A DNA stretch of 64,000 nucleotides from Citrus sinensis (Eukaryota; Streptophyta; Magnoliopsida; Sapindales; Rutaceae). The notes beneath the pieces were generated by a model. It made no database searches, was not told where the DNA came from, and worked only from the letters and a program-made list of their open reading frames with translations. The stretch is taken from positions 46,031,001 through 46,095,000 of the forward strand of contig NC_068558.1 in assembly GCF_022201045.2 (NCBI RefSeq). The letters run 5' to 3'. Positions 1 through 12,381 of the stretch are shown here, in pieces. The translations under genes were made by a program, and so were the position numbers. The first letter of the stretch is position 1; every line of letters begins with the position of its first letter.

Positions 1-1534
1 TTTTGCTCGGCATCTTCTGTTCTTTTTTTTTTTTTTTCCCAACAAAATAAGAAAGTTACATCAGTGGCAGTGGGGTTAATGGATAGATATCATTTTTTTT
101 TTGGGGAGATCGAGATTAAATGCTTTTGGTAGATGATAAAAGAAACACACAATCACACATTTTGGAGATGGTAGTTTCTTAGATAGATTTCTCTCTCGCA
201 TCAAAGATGGCACGAGTTTCACAAGTGAGTGCTCTAAGATATTCTTTATCAAACATTAATATATTGGGAATTTGTGATCTTTTTGCCCTACTTAGTGGGT
301 TTTTTCAAATTCTCCTTTGAATGATTAATATTTGCTGTAGGGTAGTCTCATCTGCTCGGCCAGTCAGGGTTCCCTCTCTCTTTTTTTATTTCTTTTCCTG
401 TTATGGTCGAGAAAAATGGGCTAAAATTCCAAAATCAGCATTCTGAAAGATTAGTATATTTCTGCCCTTTTATGTGCATGGGCGATTACGGTATCCTGTA
501 CGATATGCCAAAAGAACAAGAATCCTTTTATTAAGGGGAATATTGGCATGAGATGAGAATCCTTCCAAAAGTATCCAAATTTATCCTATATGATATCCAG
601 CATACAACGTAAGCACACACATCACTAAATTTTAATTTCCGTTCGTTTGGTAAATGGGATGAGGATGATCGGTAAGCAAACAAAATTTCATAATTGTTCG
701 CAAAAGTTAGTCATTCGCTAAACAATATTGGGTTACTTGGGGTCTTTATCAAAATATAGCAATGTTTAGACTTCAGCTCATTTATGGGGTCTTTACCATT
801 TGGGAGCTGCTACCTTACAATCAATGTAAGGTAGAGCTCTCACTTTACCACAGCTCAATTTGTGAGAGGCTGTAGCTTACATTGATTGTAAGGTAGCCAA
901 ATCCCATTTTTGGAAACACCTTATTACCTACGTCATACGTGTTCCTTTATAGGTTCATCCATATCCCCATATCATTTATTGGTTAAATTCAATTCCTGCC
1001 AAAACTTCTCGGAAAAGCCGATCAACCGTAGGTAATAAATTCAATTACTGTGCGCCCCCCCCCCGGCCCACAAAATATCCATCTGTTCAATAATAGCTTC
1101 TGCATCACTTGTTGAAGAGTCTTATATGCAACGTATACAATCCGCAACACCGAACATCAGTTTGAATTGAATGTAATTGAAGAGGTCTCAAAATAAGTAT
1201 TTAATTTCAAAAACGCTTAATTAACAGATTGCTTGACATGTTTGTAATTTAGTTTAGGAACGGCTCACTCTCTTGAAGGCCGCAGAGCAACTGATTTTTC
1301 CAAAGGCCATAAAAGCGATGTTCATACTATATTAAGCTATAAATGGGTTGAATTTTAACTCTATTTAGAACAGTCTCTTTCCAAAACACTAGCAACAGCT
1401 AAATGTGCTGAAAATTGTAGCCACTCAAATTGTAAGCAAGGTCAAAAGGATAACATTGAGCACAAGACAATCAACTAATAATCAATGTGTTCATAAGAAA
1501 CAAGAGTAGCAACAATTTGATATATTTCTAAAGT
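1..1534. other. Intergenic region, no gene seen
   Basis: No reading frame with coding character was found on either strand. The stretch holds T-rich tracts, a C-run near 1056-1064 and a strong hairpin at 809-897 (listed separately). An AATAAA hexamer on the minus strand at 1535-1540 probably belongs to the 3' end of the neighbouring ClpP gene. A six-codon start plus good donor near 207-224 was examined and not accepted as a gene. Confidence 0.6.
809..897. repeat. Near-perfect hairpin, MITE-like
   Basis: The 22-bp arms at 809-830 and 876-897 are exact reverse complements, beginning GCTACCTTAC and ending GTAAGGTAGC. Pairing continues inward (GCTCTCAC against GTGAGAGGC) up to a loop near 845-860. 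Each arm also contains a short palindrome (TTACA...TGTAA). This geometry fits a small hairpin MITE. A small-RNA precursor is possible but nothing in the sequence shows transcription. Confidence 0.7.
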
Positions 1535-1702
1535 TTTATTTCAGCTTAAAGTCAAAAACTGACAGCAAAACTCATCTTTCTTCAGTTCTGTATTATACAT
1601 GTCAATGTTTCAACAATCAAATGAACTGAAAGGCAATAACAATAAGTATAATTTAACTCTACAAATTACCACTTCATTAATTGCAATGATCACATGGGTA
1701 GG

Positions 1703-4700
1703 TCACACACTGGACTTGTCATTACCATCTGCCGCAGCGGGCAGCGGCTGGAGTGCTTTAAGAGGATTCATGATAACACCGTCAATAAGCCCATAATCTT
1801 TGGCTTCTTTTGGGCTCATAAAATAATCACGGTCAGTATCCTGGTTGATCTTCTCAAGACTTTGACCAGTGTGGTAGGCAAGATACCCATTCAGGTTTGC
1901 CTTGTGATGCAGCATTTCATTAGCCTGAGATTCATGTAAACTAGTTACATTCACATCAGGGTAAAACAAGCAAATTGAAGTTACATTTGAATCAATTTCA
2001 GATCTGACAAAAACAGTGACTTCTAGTCAAGGATTAACCATGTCGCTGATGCCAATGCATCAGTCAAGTTCAATTTCACACCATTACTCAACAAGTGTAT
2101 AAAGTTTTGGAATTGCACCCAAGATCCTAAAATCTCCTTCCCTAACCAATGGGGAATTAAAGCTTTCTCAAGAAAAAATCAATTTTACATAATTGTAAAG
2201 TTTAATTTCCCCAAATGATTTGGGATACTATAGGTAAAGCAGCTGTCATGGCATACTTCCATCCCTTCCCAACAACATTTGACTCTAAATAGCGACACTT
2301 AACATCGGCCCCTCTACAAGTTGCAAGAGCTACTTTCCCCACAGGGAGTGGCAAAATATTACTTTCAACAAAACTTCTGACATTTCACTCACTATTTTGG
2401 AAAACAAAAAGGTGACTGTCGGACTGAGTTTTCCCAGGAATGAGTAAAATAATATGTGACTAGGGAGTTCAATTTGCAGCAACCTGATGTAATTGACAAA
2501 AGAAACATGGTCCAGATCGCACTAGAGTTGCGAAGGGGCTTAGTTTTCCAATTATTCAAAAAAAAAAAAAAATTGGTGCTGTTGGCAACCTGGAGAGGGA
2601 GGGGGTGTTTGGGTGGGTTGGTGGAGGCACTGACGGGGACGGTGTGGATGTGCTGTGTTGGGTGATTGGTTTGTGGAGTGGAGGAGAGATATAAAGCATT
2701 GGGGTGTTCTAAGAGGAGGCAAAGGAAAGGAAAGGAAAAGGAGCATACCTGAATATCTATGTCGGTTTGCCCACCTTGTGCACCACCAAGAGGCTGATGA
2801 ATCATTATCCTTGAGTTTGGCAAACTGTATCTTTTTCCTTCATTATTGTTTGAAAAGAGGGGGAAAACTTTAGCAACCCTTGTGATCATAAACTATATAA
2901 GGGAGGGAACTATAAGCAACACCAAGTCAGAGTACTTGTTTACCTTTGGCCCCAGCACTAAGCAGGAAAGCTCCCATACTGTTCAGGAAAAAAAATGCAA
3001 TATCCATTACTAAATGAAAGAGGAAGAAAATAGGTACACAATATTCTCATGAGCAACCATAGAAATTCTCTCATTGACCATATGCTCACCATTAAAAGTT
3101 TGAATATTTAAATCAATTATTACTCTCCTGGATTTAAACTTTTCACTTGTACCCTCTACTTCTCTACTAAAATGAGTAGAATACTGAATAAGATAAACCT
3201 ACAAACTAACCCTAGATGGCCAAGTATCTGGAATTAACTACACAAAATACTGCAAGCATGATTATCATAGAATCCATTCTAAAATTATGCAAAAAAGTAT
3301 AGAACTGAAATTTTCCCACTTTCCTACCTACACAGACCTTACATCATTGGAATGCTGCATAATTGATGCCAGGGATTCTTCAAAGAAGGAGAAAACTATC
3401 TACCAGAAGAGCAAACAACCATGCTGCAAGAAATGCAAACTATCTACCAGCCAAAAGATTCTAGGATCTGGGCTAGGCTATCAAAAACTAACAACCACCA
3501 GACTCAACAAAAAAAAAAAGGAAAACAAGCATACGTAGATGACAATGAGAAAATTAAGGGCAAAAGAAAATGGAAAAACACTAAGAACATAAGCAAATAT
3601 ATGGCAAGTAGGAAAGAAATTATGGGATAATTAAACCCTCATTGTGAAGGAGACACTAATATTTAATTCAAAACACCAGCAGAATTCTTTTAGATTTAGA
3701 AGTTACACAAGCGTGTCAAAGATCACCTTTTTTGGAGGAAAAGAGAAAATATACTGATATCTGTCATGTACTAATCAAGCTACAAGATATAATGGTATAG
3801 CAAAACAGAAACAGCTAATACAAGAATCTTGTACCTAGCTGCTAATCCAACACAAACAGTGGAGACATCAGGTCGAATATGCTTCATAGTGTCAAATATG
3901 GCCATACCTGAATGTTCAAGAGGCATGCTAGTCAGGTGATTAAAGAAATAATAGGACAGAACATTATCTATACTAAAAAAATTTTGTCCAAAGGAAGATT
4001 ACCGGCAGTAACTGATCCTCCTGGAGAATTGACATAGATAACAATATCCTGTTCAGAGGATCAAAACATCTTAACTGTTAAAATATTAGTGGAATGTTCT
4101 TTAACAAATAAAGTTATTGGCACAAGAGAATCATCTCAATCAATGTATCATCAAGAGTAGCAATGCAACAAGACAACAAGCATTATTTGCACAAAACACC
4201 ACATCAGATGTTACAAGCTCAACAAAGGAAGCCTGTTTCCATAGACTTGATAACGATAGATCCAGGCACAACAGCCATAATAGTTAGCAGACAGACCTTG
4301 TGAGGATCAATAGCATCAAGATAGAGAAGCTGAGCTACAATAATGTTCGCCATGTCATCATCAACAGCTCCACCACAGCGAATTATTCTCTAACATCCAA
4401 AAATAAACACCAAGATCATAAGCAGCTAACACACTAAAAAGGAAAAAAAACAAAGAAATTAAAATTCAACAAAAATTAACCCTGGCTTAACCAAATTAAG
4501 TTCTTACATGCTGGAAAAGTTGACTGATAACACTCTGAAACCGCTCTTGCACCATCGGGTTAGCAGGTGGTGGCCCTTGCGCATGTACAGGGAAGTATGG
4601 TGAAGATGGGATTTGCAAATCATCCCTACATTATAAGTTTCAATAAACTTTCTCTCACGAGTTCAATGATTAAACAAAATTAAGCAGCTCTCGTGAACTT

Positions 4701-5215
4701 TTGCATGAACAATACCTAATGGACCAAATCCCCTGGCGATAACTTCTATCTGGAGCCCAAAACTTGCCAGAGTAGACAGCCCTTACTGAAGAATTCCGCA
4801 AATTCTTTTGAATACTAACTAGTTTCCTTGGTTTCCTGTAGAACTAAAAAACTTATACTTATTTTTGTCCATTAAGATAGGGAAAAAGAATTAGGTTTAT
4901 GAAAAGGTCAGAAATTTCTTTGTTCTTGGTCAGGAAAAAAGAAAAAAAAAAACTGAAAATGGAAGCGGAGTTTAAAGCATTCTAGTGAGCTATATAAAAC
5001 ATTGAAAAGAAAGGAAAAGAGAAGTCAACTCTTTATAAATTCGTTTTCCAGCAAACAAGGATGATAAGTTACTAAATGTTGAGAACAAATTACCGGGAAC
5101 CAATGGGGCGGAAGGTGTGAGAGAGTTTATGAGCGTCGATATTGGAGCTAGGGTTTGGAGAGACGACAAGAGAGTACAACGATGCCGAAGATGTGGAAGC
5201 GCTCGTTTGTGCCAT
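1703..5215 (-). CDS. CLPP5: Chloroplast ATP-dependent Clp protease proteolytic subunit 5
   Basis: Serine peptidase subunit of the plastid Clp core, which degrades stromal proteins handed over by ClpC/ClpD chaperones. Nine exons give 305 residues (Arabidopsis CLPP5 is about 298 from memory): 5094-5215, 4716-4835, 4508-4625, 4297-4389, 4003-4048, 3835-3907, 2944-2978, 2749-2837, 1703-1924. The catalytic triad is intact: Ser191 in AASMGAF, His216 in MIHQPLGG and Asp265 in INQDTDRD. The 25- and 49-residue spacings equal those of E. coli ClpP. Residues 1 to about 95 form a Ser-rich transit peptide and linker, followed by [20 protein letters not shown] and [12 protein letters not shown], the plant P5 N-terminal signature. 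The C-terminus [13 protein letters not shown] separates it from P3, P4 and P6. The start is ATG at 5215; an upstream in-frame ATG at 5299 is probably in the leader. A minus-strand AATAAA lies at 1535-1540. Confidence 0.95.
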
Positions 5216-5648
5216 ATCTCTTCGATTTTTGCCGTTTATGTGGCAGTGTCTGAAAGACGTTTTCGGTAAATTAGGTGGAGGCTTTTTATTTTCCTCCAAA
5301 TCAGAAGCGCCTTATCTGCTTGATGTTAAAGGCTGGATGTGGAGGGCGCCGGGATTTGGACCGATAAGAGTACCGTTCCAGCAACAACAAAAAATGACTT
5401 GCAAGTTGCAACTAACACTAACTTGACTTCTCAGTGAACTTGATTATGAATGTGAGAATGCATATCTCGATTATGGAAGGTGTCTCCCTTGTTCTACCCA
5501 TCCAGAACGGGTCGGATCCTGTAACCGGATTTGTTACTGTTAAGTGGGTAAATTGATTTCTAAATTACTCAGTACCTATCAGATATTTTATTTATTTATT
5601 TTTCTGTGAAAGTAATAAATAGCATACAAACATTTTTTTTTTTTTAAA

Positions 5649-5966
5649 GTTATGAGATAGAGCTATCCACCCCTTGATAAAGTAATGTGCTTCACACTAA
5701 TAACTTTAGCAAATAAATTACAAATGTAGTTGCATAATTTGTGACATGTGTGTATCATATCTTTGAAACAAATTTCACTAATCAATTCATAATGTATTGC
5801 ATAGACAACACCTTAAATTTTGAAGAGTCTGTTGCTAAATGCATGACCAATTAATATACTTCATTGGTTATAAAATAGTCATCACCATTTGTTGTCGCAT
5901 TCAATTTAGAAATTGAGAAATGAGATAGAGAACACTTTGGATACTTCTCAATTTGATTCACAACAC
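5649..5966 (+). repeat. Left LTR of the retrotransposon relic
   Basis: This block matches 8954-9325 in order and spacing, including ACTTCATTGGTTATAAAA and a TTGATTCA near the end. The ends are approximate: the left end reads GTTATGAG where the right copy has TGTCATGAG. The downstream segment ACACATTATCAGCAC sits where a primer-binding region would be expected. Confidence 0.6.
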
Positions 5967-8953
5967 ATTATCAGCACAACTTTGTTCCAGTATAAGAAGT
6001 ATCGTATTCTTTTATACTCTTTATTTTATTTGTTTATTTAACAAAACCATACTTACAAGTATGCTCTGTGGTTGCCATCAAATTAGAACCTCCATATCAG
6101 AAAATAACGATGGCTATAATAGTTTTGTGTTTATTTTCTACTAACATTGCTAGCAAAATTTGAAGTCAAAAGATTGAAGATGAAGGATTAGGGTATCAAT
6201 CATTGAGTTGCTAACGAAAATATCTTTATTAATTAACGAGTTATTAACACAACTCAAAAGTGGTAATTACTTTAAATATAAGAGTACTTAGTTATAAGAT
6301 AACTAGTTAGTTCAGGATTGAACCACATGAAATTTAAAATTTTGGTGATTAACTAATAAATAAAAATAATTATAGAAAAAATTAAGAAGAAATAGTCTAA
6401 ATTAAAAAAAAAAACTAAAATTACGGGATCTACTTTTTGTATTTAAATCATAGTTATAATATTCTCTCATATTTATGTTTTGCGTTTTTTACCAATTTTA
6501 AAAATTATTGATTTGGTTCTTAACTAATCACTCTATAAATATATATAAGTATTAAGTGCATAATGTGTCATAGACGTATTAGAGAATATTATTGTATTGG
6601 CGTGTCAACGTTAGGTCTAAATACACACATAGATCTAAAAAGATCTAGATCTACAAATTAATATGAAACGAAAATAACCAATGGAAAATGCAACTTATAA
6701 GCATCTAACTAAAAACAATAAACTTAAAACTCACTTGAGATAATAATTAATTCCACAATGTGAACCATTCATTTTAGCTTAGAAAATCAATTACTCATAT
6801 TGGCAAGTAAAACACTTATTTTATTTAATAAATCTGTGAAGTATAATACAAGAAAATGAAGAACAAAAGAGAAAAAAAAAACTCCTATTATTAACTGCAC
6901 TTTTTCCTAAAATTTACTCTAGATTTACATCAATTTTTTCTACAAAACTCATCTCCAAAATCCACCACACATTTGTCAAATCTCTTGCCTTTTTATAGGC
7001 AAACTGAGTTGATTAAGTGTCCATTTACATGACATTTTTGATAAGCTTGCAATCATAACCTTTAAATGAGCTTCATTAATACAATCTAAGGGTCTAGAAT
7101 TACAATCTTTATGGCACGTGGGATTTAACATAATCAATGGCTACAAATGAAGTCAAATAAGGACATTCTATTGCATGTTTGTCAAGATAAAGATTGATAA
7201 GTAGTAAATCTAGTACAATAAGGTGCACGTGAGCTCAAACACATGACACAATCTTAACTGTTTAGAATTAAAATTGGATAGAAGGGTTAATAATTCTTTC
7301 AAAGGCTTTTAAGTTTCAAAATCTAAATTTCACGTCTGTTTTTCCAGTCCAAGTATCATCAATATAGGGATTTATCTACAAAATACAAAAATCATAATAA
7401 AAAAAATGAAAATAGATAATTAATAAAATGAGTTAGGAATTTGTAAATGTGATGAAATTGTCAGTGTTATTAATATTGTAAGTGAAAAATAATAATTTTA
7501 ACCTTAATTAAATGTACACTTTTTAGTGTTAATCAATTATCTATTTAATTTTATTTCTTTCATTTATATGCTTTTTATCTTGAAATTTAACATATATTTA
7601 TTATGTTGTAGACACAGGGACTTTAAGCATAAATTACATTTGTCCTAAAAAGGAACAATGAAGATTATTGTTGGTTCTATCCCATTAATAGTTATCACAT
7701 ATTTCGACAGATGATATATTTACTGTATGTTTTATCGACTATCATTTTGATGAGATAAGTTTCTCTCCATTTCAGGAGAGAAAATACATCTTGCGGTAAG
7801 GCATGACCTTTTCTAGAGTTAGTGACTTAGTGTTAAGTATGTCGCGTCTATATCCTTGCACCTCTATAAGTGTAAAGCGTAGAGGGTAATTCATTTGTGG
7901 CAAATGGCAAATGCACGATGTGAAAATATAACTAAGTTAGTTGCTAATGTGCTTGACCAGGTCATTGTTCTTTAGGGACAAATTGTGAGCGGCTGAGGAA
8001 AGGTTTATGGCATGCCTGAAACTTGGTAGACTACTTGATTCAAAGGTTCCTTGAAAGAGAAAGATTATTTGTTAGAGTCTTGCTGCAAATGAGACTCCAA
8101 AAGGGCAAACGACCTTTGAAAAAAAAAAATGGAGACCGTAGTGATAGAATAATATCCCTTATAAAGGATAAGACCTTAATAGTAGGAGTTTATAAATAAT
8201 GGGATTTTTATTGATATTGTGTATTATTTAAAAGAGACATCTAATTTGATGAGACGAAAATTCTAAAAGATATTTTAAAGAGGTAAAGGTTAAAAATCAC
8301 AAAATGACTTTACTTACTCAGAAAAGTGTGGAATCGCAAAGAACACAATCATTGATGAATTTTATGTTCACGAGTAGCTATTTGAAAAATTGTTTGTTAT
8401 TGAGATTATTTATCTTGCGAACTAACAAAAATTTTAGCTCTTTTTGATAATGTAAATGCAAATTATTCTTATGAACCCTACAAAACCTGTATGTACATGT
8501 GGGTGAGATTATTTTACTTATACTTTTGTAGGACTATTAATGAAAGCTTCCCTAGATCAACATGTGAAGTGACAGTGTATGGTACTAACACACCAGTTGA
8601 ACAGACTATCAATTTGATACATGTTACCATTAGAGAGGGTATCGAGCACCAAAAGCACAAATTAAGAGGTCACTGATTAGGGGGAGCATTGATCAAGGGA
8701 GCATAATCTTTTTTTACAATGATTTCTGTGAATAATCTGGACATGTGTATTGTACTTTCTTTTTCTTGACCATATTGATTCCACTAGGTCTTTCTAGCAA
8801 AAATTTTTAACGAGGCAATTTTGAAGCACATCCGGCTCTACTTCATGATCCTTTAAATTGTATTTATTTTGCTTGTGGGTTTTTCTCCCGTGGTTTTTTT
8901 TTTTAAAGCAAAGGTCAAGTAAAATTATCATCAAGTAACGAATATTCTAGAAG

Positions 8954-9325
8954 TGTCATGAGATTTGTCTATCCAACCATTGATAAAATTGACACGTGTT
9001 TCACACTAGCAATTTTAGGAAATAAATTACAAAAGTAACTACATAATTTGTAGTGTATATATTACACCTCTTGAAACATACTATGAGTTGTGCATCACAG
9101 TAGTGAATTGATAAGGTGTTACCCTTAAAATTCAAACATACTATGAGTTGTGCATCACAGTACTTATGGTATCACGTAAAATTCATAAGGTGTTATCCTT
9201 ATAAACATACTGCTGCTAAACGCACAACATAATGAGAAACTTCATTGGTTATAAAAGGCCATCACCTCACTTGAGAAATAAAATAAAGAACACTTTAATA
9301 CTTCTCATTTTGATTCATTACACTT
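8954..9325 (+). repeat. Right LTR with internal 60-bp duplication
   Basis: This is the partner of the left repeat. It begins TGTCATGAG and ends near TTGATTCATTACA. It is longer because a 29-bp segment (ACATACTATGAGTTG...) is repeated at 9074-9102 and 9134-9162 with a 60-bp period, plus a third partial copy near 9185-9215. Confidence 0.6.
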
Positions 9326-9329
9326 TCAA

Positions 9330-9876
9330 CATTTTTTTCTTTTTCATCTTCATTGGTTATAAAATTTCTTTAATCTCAATACTACGACCTAACTTATAAT
9401 AATATCTACAACATTAGGATGCTCCTTTGCAGTGAAAACTGAAGTAGCGGAAAGAAAAGAGTTATTTATGGTCCATGACCGAACAAGAGCGATTGGCGAT
9501 TTTTAAGTGATCCGTGCTCATTGTTCACGAAGAATAAAAACTAACTGCAAAACTCATGGTTGACCGATATCAATAACCCAGCGGTGCCGCTTGAATAAGG
9601 GCAGTGATCATTCTTCTAATTTCAAACGCGTGAGCGACATTAAGACAGTCTACTTTGATTGAAAAAAACTAATCCATATCCTATAAATTGCGTACAAGCA
9701 GTATTGATTGCAACCTTTAAAGCCAAGACGGTGTATTTACCAATATTTATTTGATCTGTGTGTTATTTATGCCAAATGAAAATCTTGTACAAATCTGTCT
9801 ATACAGAATGCAATTAAGAAAAAGACCTTCCCGGCTTCCCCTTGGCATCAGCAGGGTAGAGGCAAGGGCAACAATG
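9330..9876. other. Intergenic / 3' flank of the INO80B-like gene
   Basis: No coding signal of its own. The right part, to about 9740, is likely the 3' UTR of the minus-strand INO80B-like gene. I see no repeat structure. Confidence 0.4.
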
Positions 9877-12381
9877 TCAGCAGGTAGTTTCAGCCTGCAG
9901 TTTTTCCTGAATTGCCTTGTAGCATTGCAGACTGCAAAGAGGAACCTTTGACTTAGAATCTCGATACTTATATGGGTTAGTACAAGATGGACCCGCACAG
10001 TTCTCCCGTGGAGGAGGATAACTGCATGTACAACCGAAAACCAACCAAACGTTAATATAATGTGCACCAGTAGTTAATTATCTATCATTTATGAATGATT
10101 TGTTTGGATGTGTCAACTTCAATTTCCAACAGAGATAATACCTGGAGGGTTTGGAATCAAATATACTGGGGAAACCCATATCTTCAGGAAATGTCACAAA
10201 AGTTCCAGTTGGCCCACTGACCCATCTGATGGTATTTGATGCAAGCATCATTGCATTGGCAGCCTTCTCCTGTTTAAATTGACACAAGTGAGAACCAAAT
10301 GATTAGCTTAAAACCGAGATTTTGAGCCAAACATTATATACCAAGTTTTCAGCACCTGTGCCAACTCTTCCTGGCGCTTTTTCATTTGTTTTTTTCGCTT
10401 CTCCCTCTTTGAATCTTGACCAAGTATTTTTCTAATAGCTTGTGCCTAGAAAATTCATACAAAACATGTTTCTTAGCAGTTACCGCCCATGTAGGTTCAA
10501 GACATAGATAATAACAAAATTGTAATTAAAAAACAACAAAACCTAACCTCAGATTCCCTATTAGCCTTCTCAACTTGCATTCTTCGTCTCTGAGCGGCCT
10601 CCGCTTTCTTTAATTGCTGCTCCACGTCTGTAAGCTTCTCCTTTTGCTCTGTAATGAAATAAGATAAAATAAAATAAAATGCACCACTATATGTAATAAT
10701 TCAAATGTAAGCTAAATGACAGTAATGGAAGCTTACTTCTGGGTGGGGCTGGTGGTAACCCATTTGGGAACTCAATTAAGCTTGAACTTGGAGCAGCAGA
10801 AGCATCTTTGCTAGACTGTAGAGCCCGTTGACGCGTAGTAAGCGTCATTTCCCTCTTAACGTCCATCAATGAATCAACAGATTCCTTCTTCTGCTTTTTC
10901 TGCATCTTACCTCCTACCTCGCCATCAGAGACTGGCTCTTCTTCTTCCTCATAATCAAACTCTTCAGACACTATATCTGGTCTAGACTTTTTCTTCCCAT
11001 CTTTGCCTGACCTTAAAATGCCAACATTTTCCAAACTAGACACTCTAGAAAATTTTTGTAGTTTCTTCCCTGATTCTTCATCTTCTTCTTTATATCTACC
11101 AATAACCTTTGAAGTTTTAAGCTTCTCTAGGTACCGTATCTCATCGTCCTCTTCATCATCAAATTCTCCACCAAGTTCACGCTTTTTTGGTACCCGCTTG
11201 CTCTTTCGAACAGATCCAGATTGCCCTCCGTGTCTTGCAATGGGATTCTTTCCAGAACTCTTCTCCATCAAAAAATCCTCTTTCCCAAAACCTAAACCAC
11301 CTCTAGAGAAATCCTTCCAGGGGATCCCTTGCAAACCACCCCTCTTATCTACAGCGGAATCAATATTTCCCTGCAATAAAAAAAAATTAAATATGAAGAT
11401 TACACAGGATTCTAATTAGTAATCAATAATGAGAACAATTATTAAGGTGCAACAAAACACATTACCACAGAAGATATCTTTCCATACAAGTAAAGTGAGT
11501 TTTTGTCAAACTACATAAATCCATGTGTACATGTCTGAAATTAGTCTCATCATATGTTTCCAAGAATCAAATTAGGTGGCTATTCACATGGCAAAACTCA
11601 AAAACTCTATATTCTCAACAGACCTCGATGCATGTTAAATAGCCTGTATGTAGGTGATCTCAGTTAAGTGAAAGGGACAAATTATTCAGATGAGAGAGAG
11701 TAAATAGTCAAATGAAATTACCACAACACCAAGATAATAAGGTTACCATATTTCATTGACTCAGGCCAACAAAATGCCAGAGTCATTTACCTGCAGATTC
11801 TGCTTCTTCCACAGACTGGAGTCATCTGGGGACTGGGAACCCTTAGAAGACCCACCCCCTGTTGCAACATTGGCTGTGGAGTTGGCATGAATGGTACGTG
11901 TGACACCACCAACCTTGAGCTTAACCTTTTTCACCTTATTGTCCAATCCCGCATCAAAATTCGCTCCCAACTGCCGAAAACTTTGGCTTTCACCATTTCT
12001 TCTCCAATTAGCAGGGGCAAGGACACCTTCACTAGATCGTTTATTGTTATAGCCACTTCGCGCTGGTTCATTATTATAGAAAACGTTAAATCCTCCATCC
12101 TCCTTCTTACTCCTTTTCTGTGGTTTTTCACCTTCAGTTCCAAAAGCAGAAGAAAACCCGGATATACATTGATTAAGATTAAATTCTTTCCTCTTCGGTT
12201 TAATATCACAACCAGGATTCTCATCACCAGAGGCCCTGCTCACATCATCAGAAGGTGGTGTGGAATCGCGGCTTTCAACAAAAGACTGTGAATCAGGCCT
12301 AGGCCGACGGAAAACTTGAGTCCTCTTCTTCCTCACAGCATTGTTAATGCCATCACGAAGAGAGCCCCCAAACTCTTCCAT
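9877..12381 (-). CDS. INO80 chromatin-remodelling complex subunit B-like (PAPA-1 and HIT zinc finger)
   Basis: Predicted nuclear subunit of the INO80 remodeller (Ies2/INO80B family). Six coding exons give 562 residues: 11791-12381, 10737-11370, 10548-10648, 10356-10445, 10142-10269, 9877-10021. Residues 1-350 are low-complexity and rich in K/R and D/E (for example EFDDEEDDEIRYLEKLKTSK). About 355-480 is the PAPA-1-like domain (LTTRQRALQSSKD, then a Lys/Arg/Glu helix with REKRKKQMKKRQEELAQ). The C-terminus is a short HIT-type zinc finger with Cys523-x4-Cys528 and Cys544-x3-Cys548. A leader exon ends at 13043 with donor GTAAAT, giving a 5' UTR intron of about 650 bp before the ATG at 12381. In Arabidopsis the closest remembered match is At2g47350. 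Four G-boxes lie about 300 bp upstream of the leader. Confidence 0.9.

Larger units (their letters stand above)
5649..9325 (+). mobile_element. Decayed, internally deleted LTR retrotransposon (copia-like)
   Basis: Two diverged direct repeats of about 320 and 370 bp (5649-5966 and 8954-9325) flank 3 kb of frame-broken DNA. Both carry the same ordered blocks: ATGAGAT...CTATCCA, TTCACACTA, AAATAAATTACAAA, ACTTCATTGGTTATAAAA and GAGAAAT...GAACACTTT. Just before the right repeat there is a polypurine stretch (AGGGGGAG, about 8679-8686) and a TTTTTAACGAGGCA segment near 8807. In plant copia elements I associate such a segment with the end of the internal region. No gag, integrase or reverse transcriptase frame survives; only a 61-codon scrap at 8491-8676 is open. 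The element therefore cannot be autonomous. Confidence 0.65.

Noticed and set aside
207-419. A short spliced frame: MARVSQ, a strong donor, then an in-phase second piece from about 345
   Set aside because: It would encode only about 32 residues without recognisable features, and no coding sequence follows on the plus strand before the ClpP gene.
2392-2889. Long minus-strand frame around the ClpP histidine motif
   Set aside because: Only 2749-2837 is exon 8 of CLPP5; the rest is read-through into introns on both sides.
5142-5426. Plus-strand frame of 94 codons at the CLPP5 start
   Set aside because: It is the antisense of the transit-peptide exon and has no protein features of its own.
11003-12291. 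Plus-strand frames opposite the INO80B-like exons
   Set aside because: Antisense shadows of long acidic/Ser-rich exons; residue content mirrors the real gene.
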